In this document: in pieces, positions 1-6,185 of the stretch
Layout: every line of letters starts with the position of its first letter
Numbering within the stretch: the first letter of the stretch is position 1
DNA from: an uncultured Verrucomicrobiae bacterium
GTDB lineage: Bacteria > Verrucomicrobiota > Verrucomicrobiia > Verrucomicrobiales > Akkermansiaceae
DNA length: 9,757 nt
Direction: 5' to 3'
Assembly (NCBI GenBank): GCA_937957985.1
Contig: CALGOH010000292.1
Span: 1-9,757, forward strand
Translations under genes and position numbers: made by a program
Notes under the pieces: generated by a model
The model's database searches: none
Told to the model about the DNA's origin: nothing
Seen by the model: the letters and a program-made list of their open reading frames with translations, nothing else

Positions 1-1111
1 GGGATCCGAGCTGGTCGAGCTGATCAAGGCCAGCGTCGCCACCGAGATCGAGGCTGAGAAGCAGATTCAGATCAAGGAACGCGAGCGCGCCCGCGAACTG
101 GCCGCGGCGGCCCGCGTGCGCGACCAGGGCAAGTTCGATCCCACGGTGCTCGAATGGATGCGGGAGGCGATCGCGCTGGCTCCCGACGATCCCGAGATCA
201 AGGCGCTCTACGAGAAGGTGGCGTCGTACAGCAGGACCCTGCGCGTGCCGGAGGACGTCGCGACGCTGGCGGAGGCGCTGGCGGGCTGTCGCGACCGGGA
301 TCGCGTGGTCCTTGGTGAAGGGGAGTTTCCCGGGGGGATTTCGGTCAATGTCGCGGTCCAGCTCGAAGGAGCGGGCGAAGGCAGGACCGTGCTGGTCGGG
401 GAGGCGGAGGAGGCGCCGGTGCTGACTTTCGGTCCCGGGGCGAAGGGCGCGACCGCCAGCGGTCTGGTGTTCCGCAAGAACGGGTTCGACACATCCGAGA
501 CCCGGTTTCCCGCCGTCCAACTCCGCGGGGCCGAGGTGTCGTTCTCGGATTGCCATTTCGAGTCGGCCTCCGGCCATGGTCTCGAGGTGATCGAGGGTGG
601 CCACGCCTCGGCGCTGCGCTGTGAATTCAAGGGCAACGGCTGGGACGGGGCGGCCGCCCACGGCAAGGGCAGCCGGCTGGACCTGCGCGAATCGGTGGCC
701 GAGGGGAACTTCGGCCACGGCTTCGAGATCTGGGATGGTGCGCAGGTCACCCTTCGCGAGTGCGTGGCGAAGCGCAACAGCCGGGCCGGCATCCTGGTCG
801 ATGCCGCTTCCGAGGGCATCGAGATCCTCGGCAACGAGGTCTTCGGCAACCGCGAGTATGGCATCGTGCTGGCGGCGGGGGCGTCGGGCCGGGTGCGCGA
901 GAACGCCTGCTACGGCAACCTGCGCGGCGGGATGGTGGTCCGCTTCGCCGCGATCAGCATGGTGATCGAGAACAACCGCCTCGAGGAGAACTCCGGCCCC
1001 GGGCTGATCCTCGAGCAGGGACTCCGCGAAGACATCTACGAGAACAACACGACCCGTGGAAACCGGTCCGGCAACCTCGTCGCCGGCGCGAAATTCGAGT
1101 CCGCGGAATGA
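1..1111 (+). CDS. Right-handed parallel beta-helix repeat protein, 3' part (5' end outside window)
   Basis: The reading frame is open from base 2 to a TGA at 1109-1111, giving 369 visible residues. A GTG at 116 could be called as a start, but coding character continues upstream of it, so the gene almost certainly begins before the window. Visible residues 1-38 are highly charged and Ala/Glu/Arg-rich, probably helical or coiled-coil. Residues about 45-80 look like a TPR-type helix pair (…REAIALAPDDPEI…). From about residue 80 a beta-helix begins with the usual 'DRVVLGEGEFPGGI' entry, followed by 23-24-residue rungs that each end in Asn. This is the PbH1/Beta_helix fold, used for carbohydrate binding or cleavage or as a structural scaffold. 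I see no obvious catalytic signature. In related bacteria such a C-terminus can follow a kinase, TPR or membrane-spanning N-terminus; which applies here cannot be seen. The gene converges on the DUF4340 gene. Fold confident, function unknown. Confidence 0.86.
   Translation, partial: GSELVELIKASVATEIEAEKQIQIKERERARELAAAARVRDQGKFDPTVLEWMREAIALAPDDPEIKALYEKVASYSRTLRVPEDVATLAEALAGCRDRDRVVLGEGEFPGGISVNVAVQLEGAGEGRTVLVGEAEEAPVLTFGPGAKGATASGLVFRKNGFDTSETRFPAVQLRGAEVSFSDCHFESASGHGLEVIEGGHASALRCEFKGNGWDGAAAHGKGSRLDLRESVAEGNFGHGFEIWDGAQVTLRECVAKRNSRAGILVDAASEGIEILGNEVFGNREYGIVLAAGASGRVRENACYGNLRGGMVVRFAAISMVIENNRLEENSGPGLILEQGLREDIYENNTTRGNRSGNLVAGAKFESAE
569..1063 (+). repeat. Seven beta-helix rungs of 23-24 residues
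   Basis: Within the beta-helix protein, seven successive rungs end in Asn, each in a context such as KGN, EGN, KRN, FGN, YGN, EEN or RGN. Counting from the GTG at 116, these Asn residues are 174, 198, 221, 245, 268, 292 and 316, spaced 24, 23, 24, 23, 24 and 24. After each Asn comes a Gly-hydrophobic pattern (GHGFEI, RAGILV, EYGIVL, RGGMVV, GPGLIL), as expected for a parallel beta-helix with an Asn ladder at the turns. The repeat is visible at protein level; the DNA copies have diverged. Boundaries are approximate. Confidence 0.85.
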
Positions 1112-1156
1112 GCCGTACTTGAACCGGTTGCAACCCGGGAGGGAGGCCGGCCGCTT
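1112..1156. other. Intergenic gap between convergent genes
   Basis: These 45 bases separate the stop of the beta-helix gene from the stop (TAG) of the DUF4340 gene on the other strand. They contain the perfect palindromes GGTTGCAACC (1126-1135) and GGCCGGCC (1145-1152). Neither has a loop plus T-run, so I do not call an intrinsic terminator, although a weak bidirectional hairpin is possible. Confidence 0.6.
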
Positions 1157-3070
1157 CTATTCCTCGCCGCCGATCAGCTCGACGCCGAGAAGATCGACGG
1201 TTTCCGGGTCCAGCAGGAATGGATTCGGTTCGCCGTACACGCTGCCGTAGCAGAGTCGTGTCTTGCCCCGCTCCACCGTGGCGATGCGGAGTTCGCGCTG
1301 CTCCACGCCGGACTTCTCTCCCTCGTCGTCGAAGGTCTCGACAAACAGCGTGAACTGCAGATCCGGATCGGAAAGCGGCCCGGCGGCGCCGCTCTCGCCG
1401 GCGGGGAGCCAGTTCCGTGCCTTCAGGTCGAGAAGGTTGCCGAGCAGGATGTCCGCCCGCTCCTTCGAGAGGTCGGACGTGACATCGTCGCCGCCCCGCT
1501 TGGCGCGCCATTCCTCGGTCACCGGATCCAGGATCTCGAGGACCAGTTCGTCCTCCCCCCGCTTCCGGCGGACGATGCTGTCGACGTTCACCGACGAGAT
1601 CTTCCAGACCAGCGGCGGGCGCCAGTCCCAGGGGCGGGTGGGGATGAGCCCGAGGATCTCGGGCTTGAGGCGGACGACGGTGGTGGTGCCCTCGCGGATG
1701 GCGAAGACGCCGCCCTTGTCGTCCTGGCCGAAGCTCAGTTGAAGCCGGGTGCCGTCGAAGCCGAGGAAACGAAGGATGAGGAACGGGGTGTCGAGGCCGT
1801 ACGGCGCAAGGTCGGTGGCCGAGTCGGAGACGAACTCCATGACCTCGCTTTCGTTGACGGCCTGCACCAGTGAGAAGAGCGCGACGTCCGATGGTTCGTG
1901 GAGTCGGCCGTCGAGCATCACCGAGAAACGATCGTTTGGGCCGTCGCGCCGGATGATGATGTCTTCGCCGGTCGCCGGTGAGATCAGGATGGCGGCGAGG
2001 CCCTGGGGGGTGATCGACGCGAGCGTCGGATCCCGCAGCTCGTTGACCGACAACGGCAGGTCGGCCAGGGACGTGCGGCCGCCGTTTCCATCGGGCTCCC
2101 GCGACAGCGGGGTGCGCGGCAGCCGGAAGACCGCGTTGGACCGGTCGCTCACGGTGGCCAGCACCGTCGTGTCGGCATCGGCCGCCGGCGGATGGATCTC
2201 GAGAACCGTTTCCCCATCGGTTCCGAAGAAGTTGAGCGCGATCTGTTCGGTCGCATCGGTAGCCGTGCCGGGTAGGGTGATCGCCGAGCGGGAGAGAACC
2301 TCGGTGGCCTGCAGGTCGTAGAGTCCCTGGAGCAGGCGTTTCACGGCGTCCCGCCGCGACTTGAGGCCGAGGGGTTTGACGATCTCGAACGACTCGCCGG
2401 GCCGCCCGCGCGACAACTGCATCTCGCCGCTGCGGTTGCGGATGCGGATCGACTCCACCGCGTCCGGGTGGAAGAGGAAGGGGCGGTGGTCCCGCAACCG
2501 CTTGAAGCCGTCCCCGAGCACGGCATGGATGTCGAAGCGGTCGGTGCAGGCATAGAGATAGTCCTTCCGGCTCTTGTCCCGCGGCTGGAGGAAGACGGTC
2601 GGAAAGGTGTCGCCGGTTTCCGGATCGGTCGCGACCCAGGCGGTGCGGTGGCCGATCATGAACTTCGCCAGGGGGTCGTCGTTGCGGTCGGCCATGCGGA
2701 CGCCGATCCGCCCGTCCTGGAAGGGGATGTTCAGGCTCTCCACCTTTTCCTCGGGGATCGCGCTTTCGACCCGCGTGCCGAGGGTGAAGGCGAACAGGGC
2801 CTGGACCGCCCGCGGATCCATCCGGTCCTTCCACGGGGAGATCATCTTCCAGCCGTCGTCACCGCGCTTGCAGATGGCGCTGACGCCGTTTCCCAGAAGC
2901 TGCATCTCGACGACCTCGCCGGGATCGAACCGGTAGAGGGTGTCGCCGATGCCCGCCGCCGGGGCTCCCAGGACGCGCGCCAGGTCGCCATCCGAAAGGC
3001 GCAGCGTCGCGAGGCCGACCGTGACGAGGGCGACCAGTCCGAGCCCGAGGGTGGCAAGGAGGGAGCGCAT
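1157..3070 (-). CDS. DUF4340 domain-containing envelope protein, last gene of a Gld-like ABC unit
   Basis: A 637-residue protein, ATG at 3070 and TAG at 1157-1159. Residues 4-22 form one hydrophobic N-terminal helix (LLATLGLGLVALVTVGLA) that should anchor it in the inner membrane, with the rest outside the cytoplasm. The DUF4340 signature is clearest at residues 419-475: a 'LAPYGLDTP' motif, strands ending in LSFGQ, then 'GVFAIREG' and 'VRLKPEILGL'. The core motif, a strand followed by Asp/Ser and a helix rich in Leu, recurs about four times, so the protein seems built from diverged units. DUF4340 proteins are commonly encoded next to GldG-like proteins and ABC-2 permeases; their biochemical role is not established. 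The start lies 7 bases after the GldG-like stop with no clear Shine-Dalgarno, which suggests coupled translation. Family confident, function unknown. Confidence 0.86.
   Translation of the reverse strand: MRSLLATLGLGLVALVTVGLATLRLSDGDLARVLGAPAAGIGDTLYRFDPGEVVEMQLLGNGVSAICKRGDDGWKMISPWKDRMDPRAVQALFAFTLGTRVESAIPEEKVESLNIPFQDGRIGVRMADRNDDPLAKFMIGHRTAWVATDPETGDTFPTVFLQPRDKSRKDYLYACTDRFDIHAVLGDGFKRLRDHRPFLFHPDAVESIRIRNRSGEMQLSRGRPGESFEIVKPLGLKSRRDAVKRLLQGLYDLQATEVLSRSAITLPGTATDATEQIALNFFGTDGETVLEIHPPAADADTTVLATVSDRSNAVFRLPRTPLSREPDGNGGRTSLADLPLSVNELRDPTLASITPQGLAAILISPATGEDIIIRRDGPNDRFSVMLDGRLHEPSDVALFSLVQAVNESEVMEFVSDSATDLAPYGLDTPFLILRFLGFDGTRLQLSFGQDDKGGVFAIREGTTTVVRLKPEILGLIPTRPWDWRPPLVWKISSVNVDSIVRRKRGEDELVLEILDPVTEEWRAKRGGDDVTSDLSKERADILLGNLLDLKARNWLPAGESGAAGPLSDPDLQFTLFVETFDDEGEKSGVEQRELRIATVERGKTRLCYGSVYGEPNPFLLDPETVDLLGVELIGGEE
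1331..2854 (-). repeat. Four diverged DUF4340-like units within one protein
   Basis: The same local pattern appears at four places in the DUF4340 protein: an aromatic/charged strand, a short loop, a polar residue, then an amphipathic helix with Leu pairs. Starts are near residues 74 (GWKMISPW…DPRAVQALF), 228 (SFEIVKPL…RDAVKRLLQGL), 382 (FSVMLDGR…SDVALFSLVQAV) and 521 (WRAKRGGD…ERADILLGNLL). Each helix is followed by a Val/Ala/Leu-rich segment and then more beta strands. Unit spacing is about 140-154 residues. This was recognised by eye; boundaries are approximate and the similarity is low. Confidence 0.55.
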
Positions 3071-3077
3071 GGGGATT

Positions 3078-4592
3078 TCAGACCCGCCGCGACGACCAGA
3101 CCATGGCGCCGATGAGGAGGAGCAGGGCGGGGATGACGATGAGGTTCACGCGGTTGATGTAGGTGATCTGGGGCTCCAGCAGCGGCAGGCGGTAGATCGG
3201 AATGTTGCGGGCCGTTTCCCCGGACAACTCCTCCCTGCCCACCAACCAGTTCGCACAGCTTGCGAGAAAGTCGAGGTTCGCCTTGCGCACGTTGTCCGGA
3301 AGCATGAAGGCGGAATTGCCGATGACGATCATCCGGGAAACCCGGTCGGCGACCCGGTCGTCGGCGGCGTTGCCGCGGATCACGGCGGCCGCGAGCGGGA
3401 CCGGGGCCTTGCGGTCCTCCACCGGGTCGAACTCGACGCGGTCCGCCGGGAAACGGGTTTCGCCCCAGAAGCGGGGATCGGCCTCGAGCAGGGTGAAGGG
3501 CTGGACGCGGCGAAGGAGCAGATCCTCGGCGCCCTCGCGCACCTCGAGCGTCCGCGACAGGCCGTCCAGTTGGGTGGTCTTCTCCCAGAGGTCGCGGATG
3601 AAATCCATGCCCTCGGTGAAACGGGCGGTGACCTGGGTGCGCACGAGTTCGCCCTGCTGGGTGACGACCGGTTCGGTCCGCGGCGTGACGCCGTGTTCGC
3701 GGAGGAAGGCCCTCAGGCGGCGGGGCGGATCATGGCTGCCGACCGTCACGAGGATGGAGGCGCGGGGGCGGGACCAGTAGTCTTCCAGGACCTGGATTTC
3801 CTCACCGGTGAAATCATAGGCCGCGTCGATCACCGCGATCGCCTCGATGTCGTCGGGGACCTTTTCGACGTCGGCGAACTGGATCCGCTCCGGCACGATG
3901 TTCTGGGAAAGGAGGTTGGCTCCCAGGACGGTCCACAGGCCCTCGTTGCCCTCGCTGGTGAGGTCGCTCTTGTCGGCGAGCACCCACATTTTCCGCCGCC
4001 GCCCCTCGATCGCGGCGACCAGTCCGGCGCGGATCGCATCTTCGCCGAGGAACGCCCGGACCTTGCGCTGCTGGTTGGCATCGGTCTCGAAGACCAGCAT
4101 GTCCTCGAGACGGGCGATGTGGATGTGCGGGCTCTGGCCGTTGGATTCGGCCGCGCCCTCCCCGTCGCCTGTCCGGGCGTCGATGATCACCATGTCCTGG
4201 TTGAAGACGAGCCCGTACTCGGCGGCCAGCGACTCGGCGACGTCGTTGGCGCGGATCGGATCGACGAGCCGCATGTGGATCGCACCGCCGGACAGGCGCG
4301 CGTATTCCTCGGCGACCGGACGAATACGGTCGTAGAAGGGGGAGTCGGCCCGGAAGGCGACGATCAGCTCGATCGGCTGCTCCCGGTTCCGGACCGTGTC
4401 GGATTCCAGGTACCGCCGTGTCGAGCCGGCCAGCGTGAAGCCGAGGTTGTCGCTCACGTCGAAGGGCCGGTGGTGCTGGGAGCCGAGGAAGTTGACCGCC
4501 AGGAAGATCGCGATCGCGAACACGACCTGAAGCAGCGACAGAAAGCCGATGCCGAAGCGGCGGACAGGACGGGCGGGCGGGGAGTCACTCAT
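3078..4592 (-). CDS. GldG-like ABC transporter auxiliary protein
   Basis: The likely protein has 504 residues, starting MSDSPPARPV at 4592 and ending with TGA at 3078-3080. The frame stays open upstream to 4997, but that extension is Arg/Pro/His-rich shadow of the permease gene and lacks conserved features. The chosen ATG lies in an ATGA overlap with the permease stop, with a weak TGGAAA ribosome site just before it. One membrane helix lies near residues 13-36 and another at about 482-499, followed by a short RR tail, which is the GldG/ABC_transp_aux topology. The part between should face the periplasm and carries alternating beta/alpha segments such as 'QPIELIVAFRADSPFYDRI', 'KMWVLADKSDLTSEG' and 'RMIVIGNSAFM'. 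In Flavobacterium, GldG works with GldF and the ATPase GldA in gliding; outside gliders the role of such proteins is unclear. It should pair with the adjacent permease. Confidence 0.88.
   Translation of the reverse strand: MSDSPPARPVRRFGIGFLSLLQVVFAIAIFLAVNFLGSQHHRPFDVSDNLGFTLAGSTRRYLESDTVRNREQPIELIVAFRADSPFYDRIRPVAEEYARLSGGAIHMRLVDPIRANDVAESLAAEYGLVFNQDMVIIDARTGDGEGAAESNGQSPHIHIARLEDMLVFETDANQQRKVRAFLGEDAIRAGLVAAIEGRRRKMWVLADKSDLTSEGNEGLWTVLGANLLSQNIVPERIQFADVEKVPDDIEAIAVIDAAYDFTGEEIQVLEDYWSRPRASILVTVGSHDPPRRLRAFLREHGVTPRTEPVVTQQGELVRTQVTARFTEGMDFIRDLWEKTTQLDGLSRTLEVREGAEDLLLRRVQPFTLLEADPRFWGETRFPADRVEFDPVEDRKAPVPLAAAVIRGNAADDRVADRVSRMIVIGNSAFMLPDNVRKANLDFLASCANWLVGREELSGETARNIPIYRLPLLEPQITYINRVNLIVIPALLLLIGAMVWSSRRV
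4589..4592 (-). promoter_or_regulatory. ATGA stop/start overlap (translational coupling)
   Basis: On the minus strand these four bases read ATGA. TGA ends the permease and ATG begins the GldG-like protein. This supports co-translation of the two membrane partners and fixes the GldG-like start at 4592 rather than at the upstream edge of its open frame. Confidence 0.8.
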
Positions 4593-5341
4593 CGTTTCCA
4601 GCGCCGGTAATCGACGATGTGGTGGGTGATGAAAAGAACGACGCCGGCGAGGGTCAGGTAGTAGAGCACGGGTCGCGTGTCGATCCAGCCGCGGGCGAAG
4701 AAGGCGAGGTGCTCCTGGCAGGAGATGTGGCGGAAGATCTCGGCGCCGCGGAAGGCCCCGCCCCAGATCAGCGGCACGTAGCCGAGAAAGAAGAGGATCA
4801 TCAGGAAGCAGAGCGTCAGCAGCCCCGAAATGATCTGGCTGGAGGTCAGCGAGGACGCGAGGCAGCCGATGGCGGTGAAGGCCGCGCCCATCAGGAAGAG
4901 GATCAGGTAGGTGCCGGCCATCTCGCCCGGCGTCCATCCCTCCGGAAGCTCGGCCACCCAGCGGAAGAGCTGGAACTGGAGCAGGGTCGGCAGCCACAGG
5001 AGCACGTAGAAGAGCAGGGCGGCACCGTACTTCGAAAGCACGACCTGGCTGGTTTTCACGGGGGCGGTGAGCAGGGTCTCCAGCGTGCCGCTGCGTTCCT
5101 CCTCGGCGAAGCTCCTCATGGTGATGAGCGGGAAGATGAACAGGAACCAGAACCAGAAGACCGGCGAGTGGAAGGTCGTGAAGACCAGGCTGTGCTGCGA
5201 GGGAGATTCGGTGAATCCCTTCATCGAGGTCGAGATCCCGACCCCGTTGGCGACGGCCACCGCCGCGATGATCACCCAGCCGAAGGGATTCTGAAAGTAG
5301 CCTTTCAGTTCCTTGCGGAGGAGGATGAGCAGGGTGCGCAT
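4589..5341 (-). CDS. ABC-2 type (GldF-like) transporter permease subunit
   Basis: A 250-residue integral membrane protein with ATG at 5341 and TGA at 4589-4591. Six hydrophobic segments are visible, near residues 20-38, 62-78, 104-126, 142-162, 168-188 and 225-241. The N-terminus 'LLRKELKGYFQNPFGWV' and the loop 'MRSFAEEERSGTLETLLTAPV' (residues 75-95) are hallmarks of the ABC-2 permease family that includes GldF. This loop after the second helix is the expected contact with the ATP-binding subunit, so the protein should need an ATPase partner. No such gene is in the window. No good Shine-Dalgarno precedes the ATG, but the start matches the family N-terminus. Its stop overlaps the GldG-like start by four bases, implying translational coupling. 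What it transports, if anything, is not known. Confidence 0.9.
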   Translation of the reverse strand: MRTLLILLRKELKGYFQNPFGWVIIAAVAVANGVGISTSMKGFTESPSQHSLVFTTFHSPVFWFWFLFIFPLITMRSFAEEERSGTLETLLTAPVKTSQVVLSKYGAALLFYVLLWLPTLLQFQLFRWVAELPEGWTPGEMAGTYLILFLMGAAFTAIGCLASSLTSSQIISGLLTLCFLMILFFLGYVPLIWGGAFRGAEIFRHISCQEHLAFFARGWIDTRPVLYYLTLAGVVLFITHHIVDYRRWKR

Positions 5342-5431
5342 GGGTGCTTTGCCGGAGAGCGTCGCCGGGCGAGCCGCCTGCTTAGGGCATGCGGGGTCGG
5401 AGTGCCAAGATCCAAGTGATCGTCGGTCGGC
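5342..5431. other. Intergenic gap between pdxH and the permease gene
   Basis: Ninety bases separate the pdxH stop from the permease start, both genes on the minus strand. I see no stem with a T-run and no small gene. A TTGGCA element (minus strand, 5408-5403) resembles a -35 box, but at 16-18 base spacing there is no credible -10 hexamer. Readthrough from pdxH is therefore the simplest source of transcription for the permease unit, although an unrecognised promoter is possible. Confidence 0.5.
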
Positions 5432-6067
5432 TCACGGCGACAGGCGCTCGATCTTCCAGTCCGCGCCCTCGCGGGTGTAGAGGAAGCGGTCGTGGAGGCG
5501 GGCCGGGCCGCCCTGCCAGAATTCGACCGTTTCCGGGACGACGCGATAGCCGCCCCAGAACGAGGGCAGGGGGATCTCACCCTGCGCGAACTTCTCCTTC
5601 AGCTCGCCCAGCTTCTGCATCAGCAGCTTGCGCGAGGAAATGACCGAACTCTGGCTCGAAACCCAGGCGCCCAGCCGCGACTCGCGGGGGCGGCTGGCGA
5701 AGTAGCGCAGCGACTCGGCGGTGCTGATCTTCTCGGCGCGCCCCTGGATGATGACCTGGCGCTCCAGGGTCACCCACGGGAACATCAGCGACACCCGGGG
5801 ATTCGCCGCGATGTGCGCCGCCTTGCGGCTCTCGTAGTTGGTGAAGAAGACGAAGCCCGAAGCATCGAAGTATTTCAGCAGCACCGTCCGCAGCAGCGGC
5901 ATGCCGTCGGGATCGACGGTCGCCAGCGACATCGCGTTCGGCTCGGGGATCGCCAGTTCGACCGCCTGCTCGAACCACCGCGCGAACTGCCCGACCGGCT
6001 CGCCGGCGAGGTCCTCCCGGTGCAGGCCGCGGTCGCTGTATTCCTCGCGGAACTCCGAAAGATCCAT
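5432..6067 (-). CDS. pdxH: Pyridoxamine 5'-phosphate oxidase (PNPOx)
   Basis: The product oxidises pyridoxine 5'-phosphate and pyridoxamine 5'-phosphate to pyridoxal 5'-phosphate using FMN and oxygen, the last step of de novo vitamin B6 synthesis and its salvage, in the cytoplasm as a homodimer. It has 211 residues, close to the 218 of E. coli PdxH. The split-barrel FMN domain runs over about residues 25-150 and the C-terminal dimerisation segment over about 169-211, with signature 'EFWQGGPARLHDRF'. Compared from memory with E. coli (offset of 7), the expected residues are present: R7 and Y10 in the lid, R60, K65, S80-R81-K82, Q104, Y122, R126, S130, Q139, W184, R190, H192 and R194. It ends 'WKIERLSP', as in the family. 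Start chosen at 6067 because the sequence MDLSEFREEY fits the family and GGAG lies 9 bases upstream; an ATG at 6109 in frame would add 14 unconserved residues. The enzyme looks intact. Confidence 0.97.
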   Translation of the reverse strand: MDLSEFREEYSDRGLHREDLAGEPVGQFARWFEQAVELAIPEPNAMSLATVDPDGMPLLRTVLLKYFDASGFVFFTNYESRKAAHIAANPRVSLMFPWVTLERQVIIQGRAEKISTAESLRYFASRPRESRLGAWVSSQSSVISSRKLLMQKLGELKEKFAQGEIPLPSFWGGYRVVPETVEFWQGGPARLHDRFLYTREGADWKIERLSP

Positions 6068-6076
6068 GGCGGGATT

Positions 6077-6083
6077 CTCCACC
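6077..6083 (-). promoter_or_regulatory. Ribosome binding site of pdxH
   Basis: The minus strand reads GGTGGAG here, with GGAG ending 9 bases before the ATG at 6067. This is the best Shine-Dalgarno match of the complete genes in the window, and it decides the start in favour of 6067 over 6109. Confidence 0.7.
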
Positions 6084-6114
6084 GGGAGCGCCGGGTGCCA
6101 AGGGCGCATCGACG

Positions 6115-6147
6115 AAAAGGGCGGTCCCGAAACCCTCGGGACCGCCC
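6115..6147 (-). terminator. Rho-independent terminator of the large exported-protein gene
   Basis: A perfect 12-base-pair stem, arms GGGCGGTCCCGA (6119-6130) and TCGGGACCGCCC (6136-6147), encloses a 5-base loop. On the minus strand the stem is followed by TTTT (6118-6115), then CGTCG. It lies 38 bases beyond the TGA of the large gene, in the right place and orientation to end it. On the plus strand the stem is followed by TGTCGG, so termination should be directional. The short T-run is typical of high-GC genomes. Confidence 0.88.
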
Positions 6148-6185
6148 TGTCGGTTCAACAAGCCATGCAGCAGCCGGGAAATGCC

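Noticed and set aside
1122..1152. Possible bidirectional terminator between the convergent genes
   Set aside because: The palindromes GGTTGCAACC and GGCCGGCC lack a loop and neither is followed by a T-run.
954..2834. Minus-strand frame of about 626 codons overlapping the DUF4340 gene
   Set aside because: It is out of frame with the DUF4340 protein, very rich in Arg, Pro and Gly, and runs into the opposite-strand beta-helix gene.
2940..4610. Long plus-strand open frame of about 556 codons opposite the GldG-like gene
   Set aside because: The translation is a low-complexity Asp/Gly/Arg/Val-rich sequence without domains, antisense to a gene with clear family features. Such frames are common in high-GC DNA.
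5386..5409. Sigma-54-like element (TGGCAC) upstream of the permease
   Set aside because: The required GC doublet at the correct distance (GG-N10-GC) is absent.
6068..6109. Upstream ATG of pdxH at 6109 adding 14 residues
   Set aside because: The added residues are not part of the family, and the ATG at 6067 has the GGAG ribosome site.
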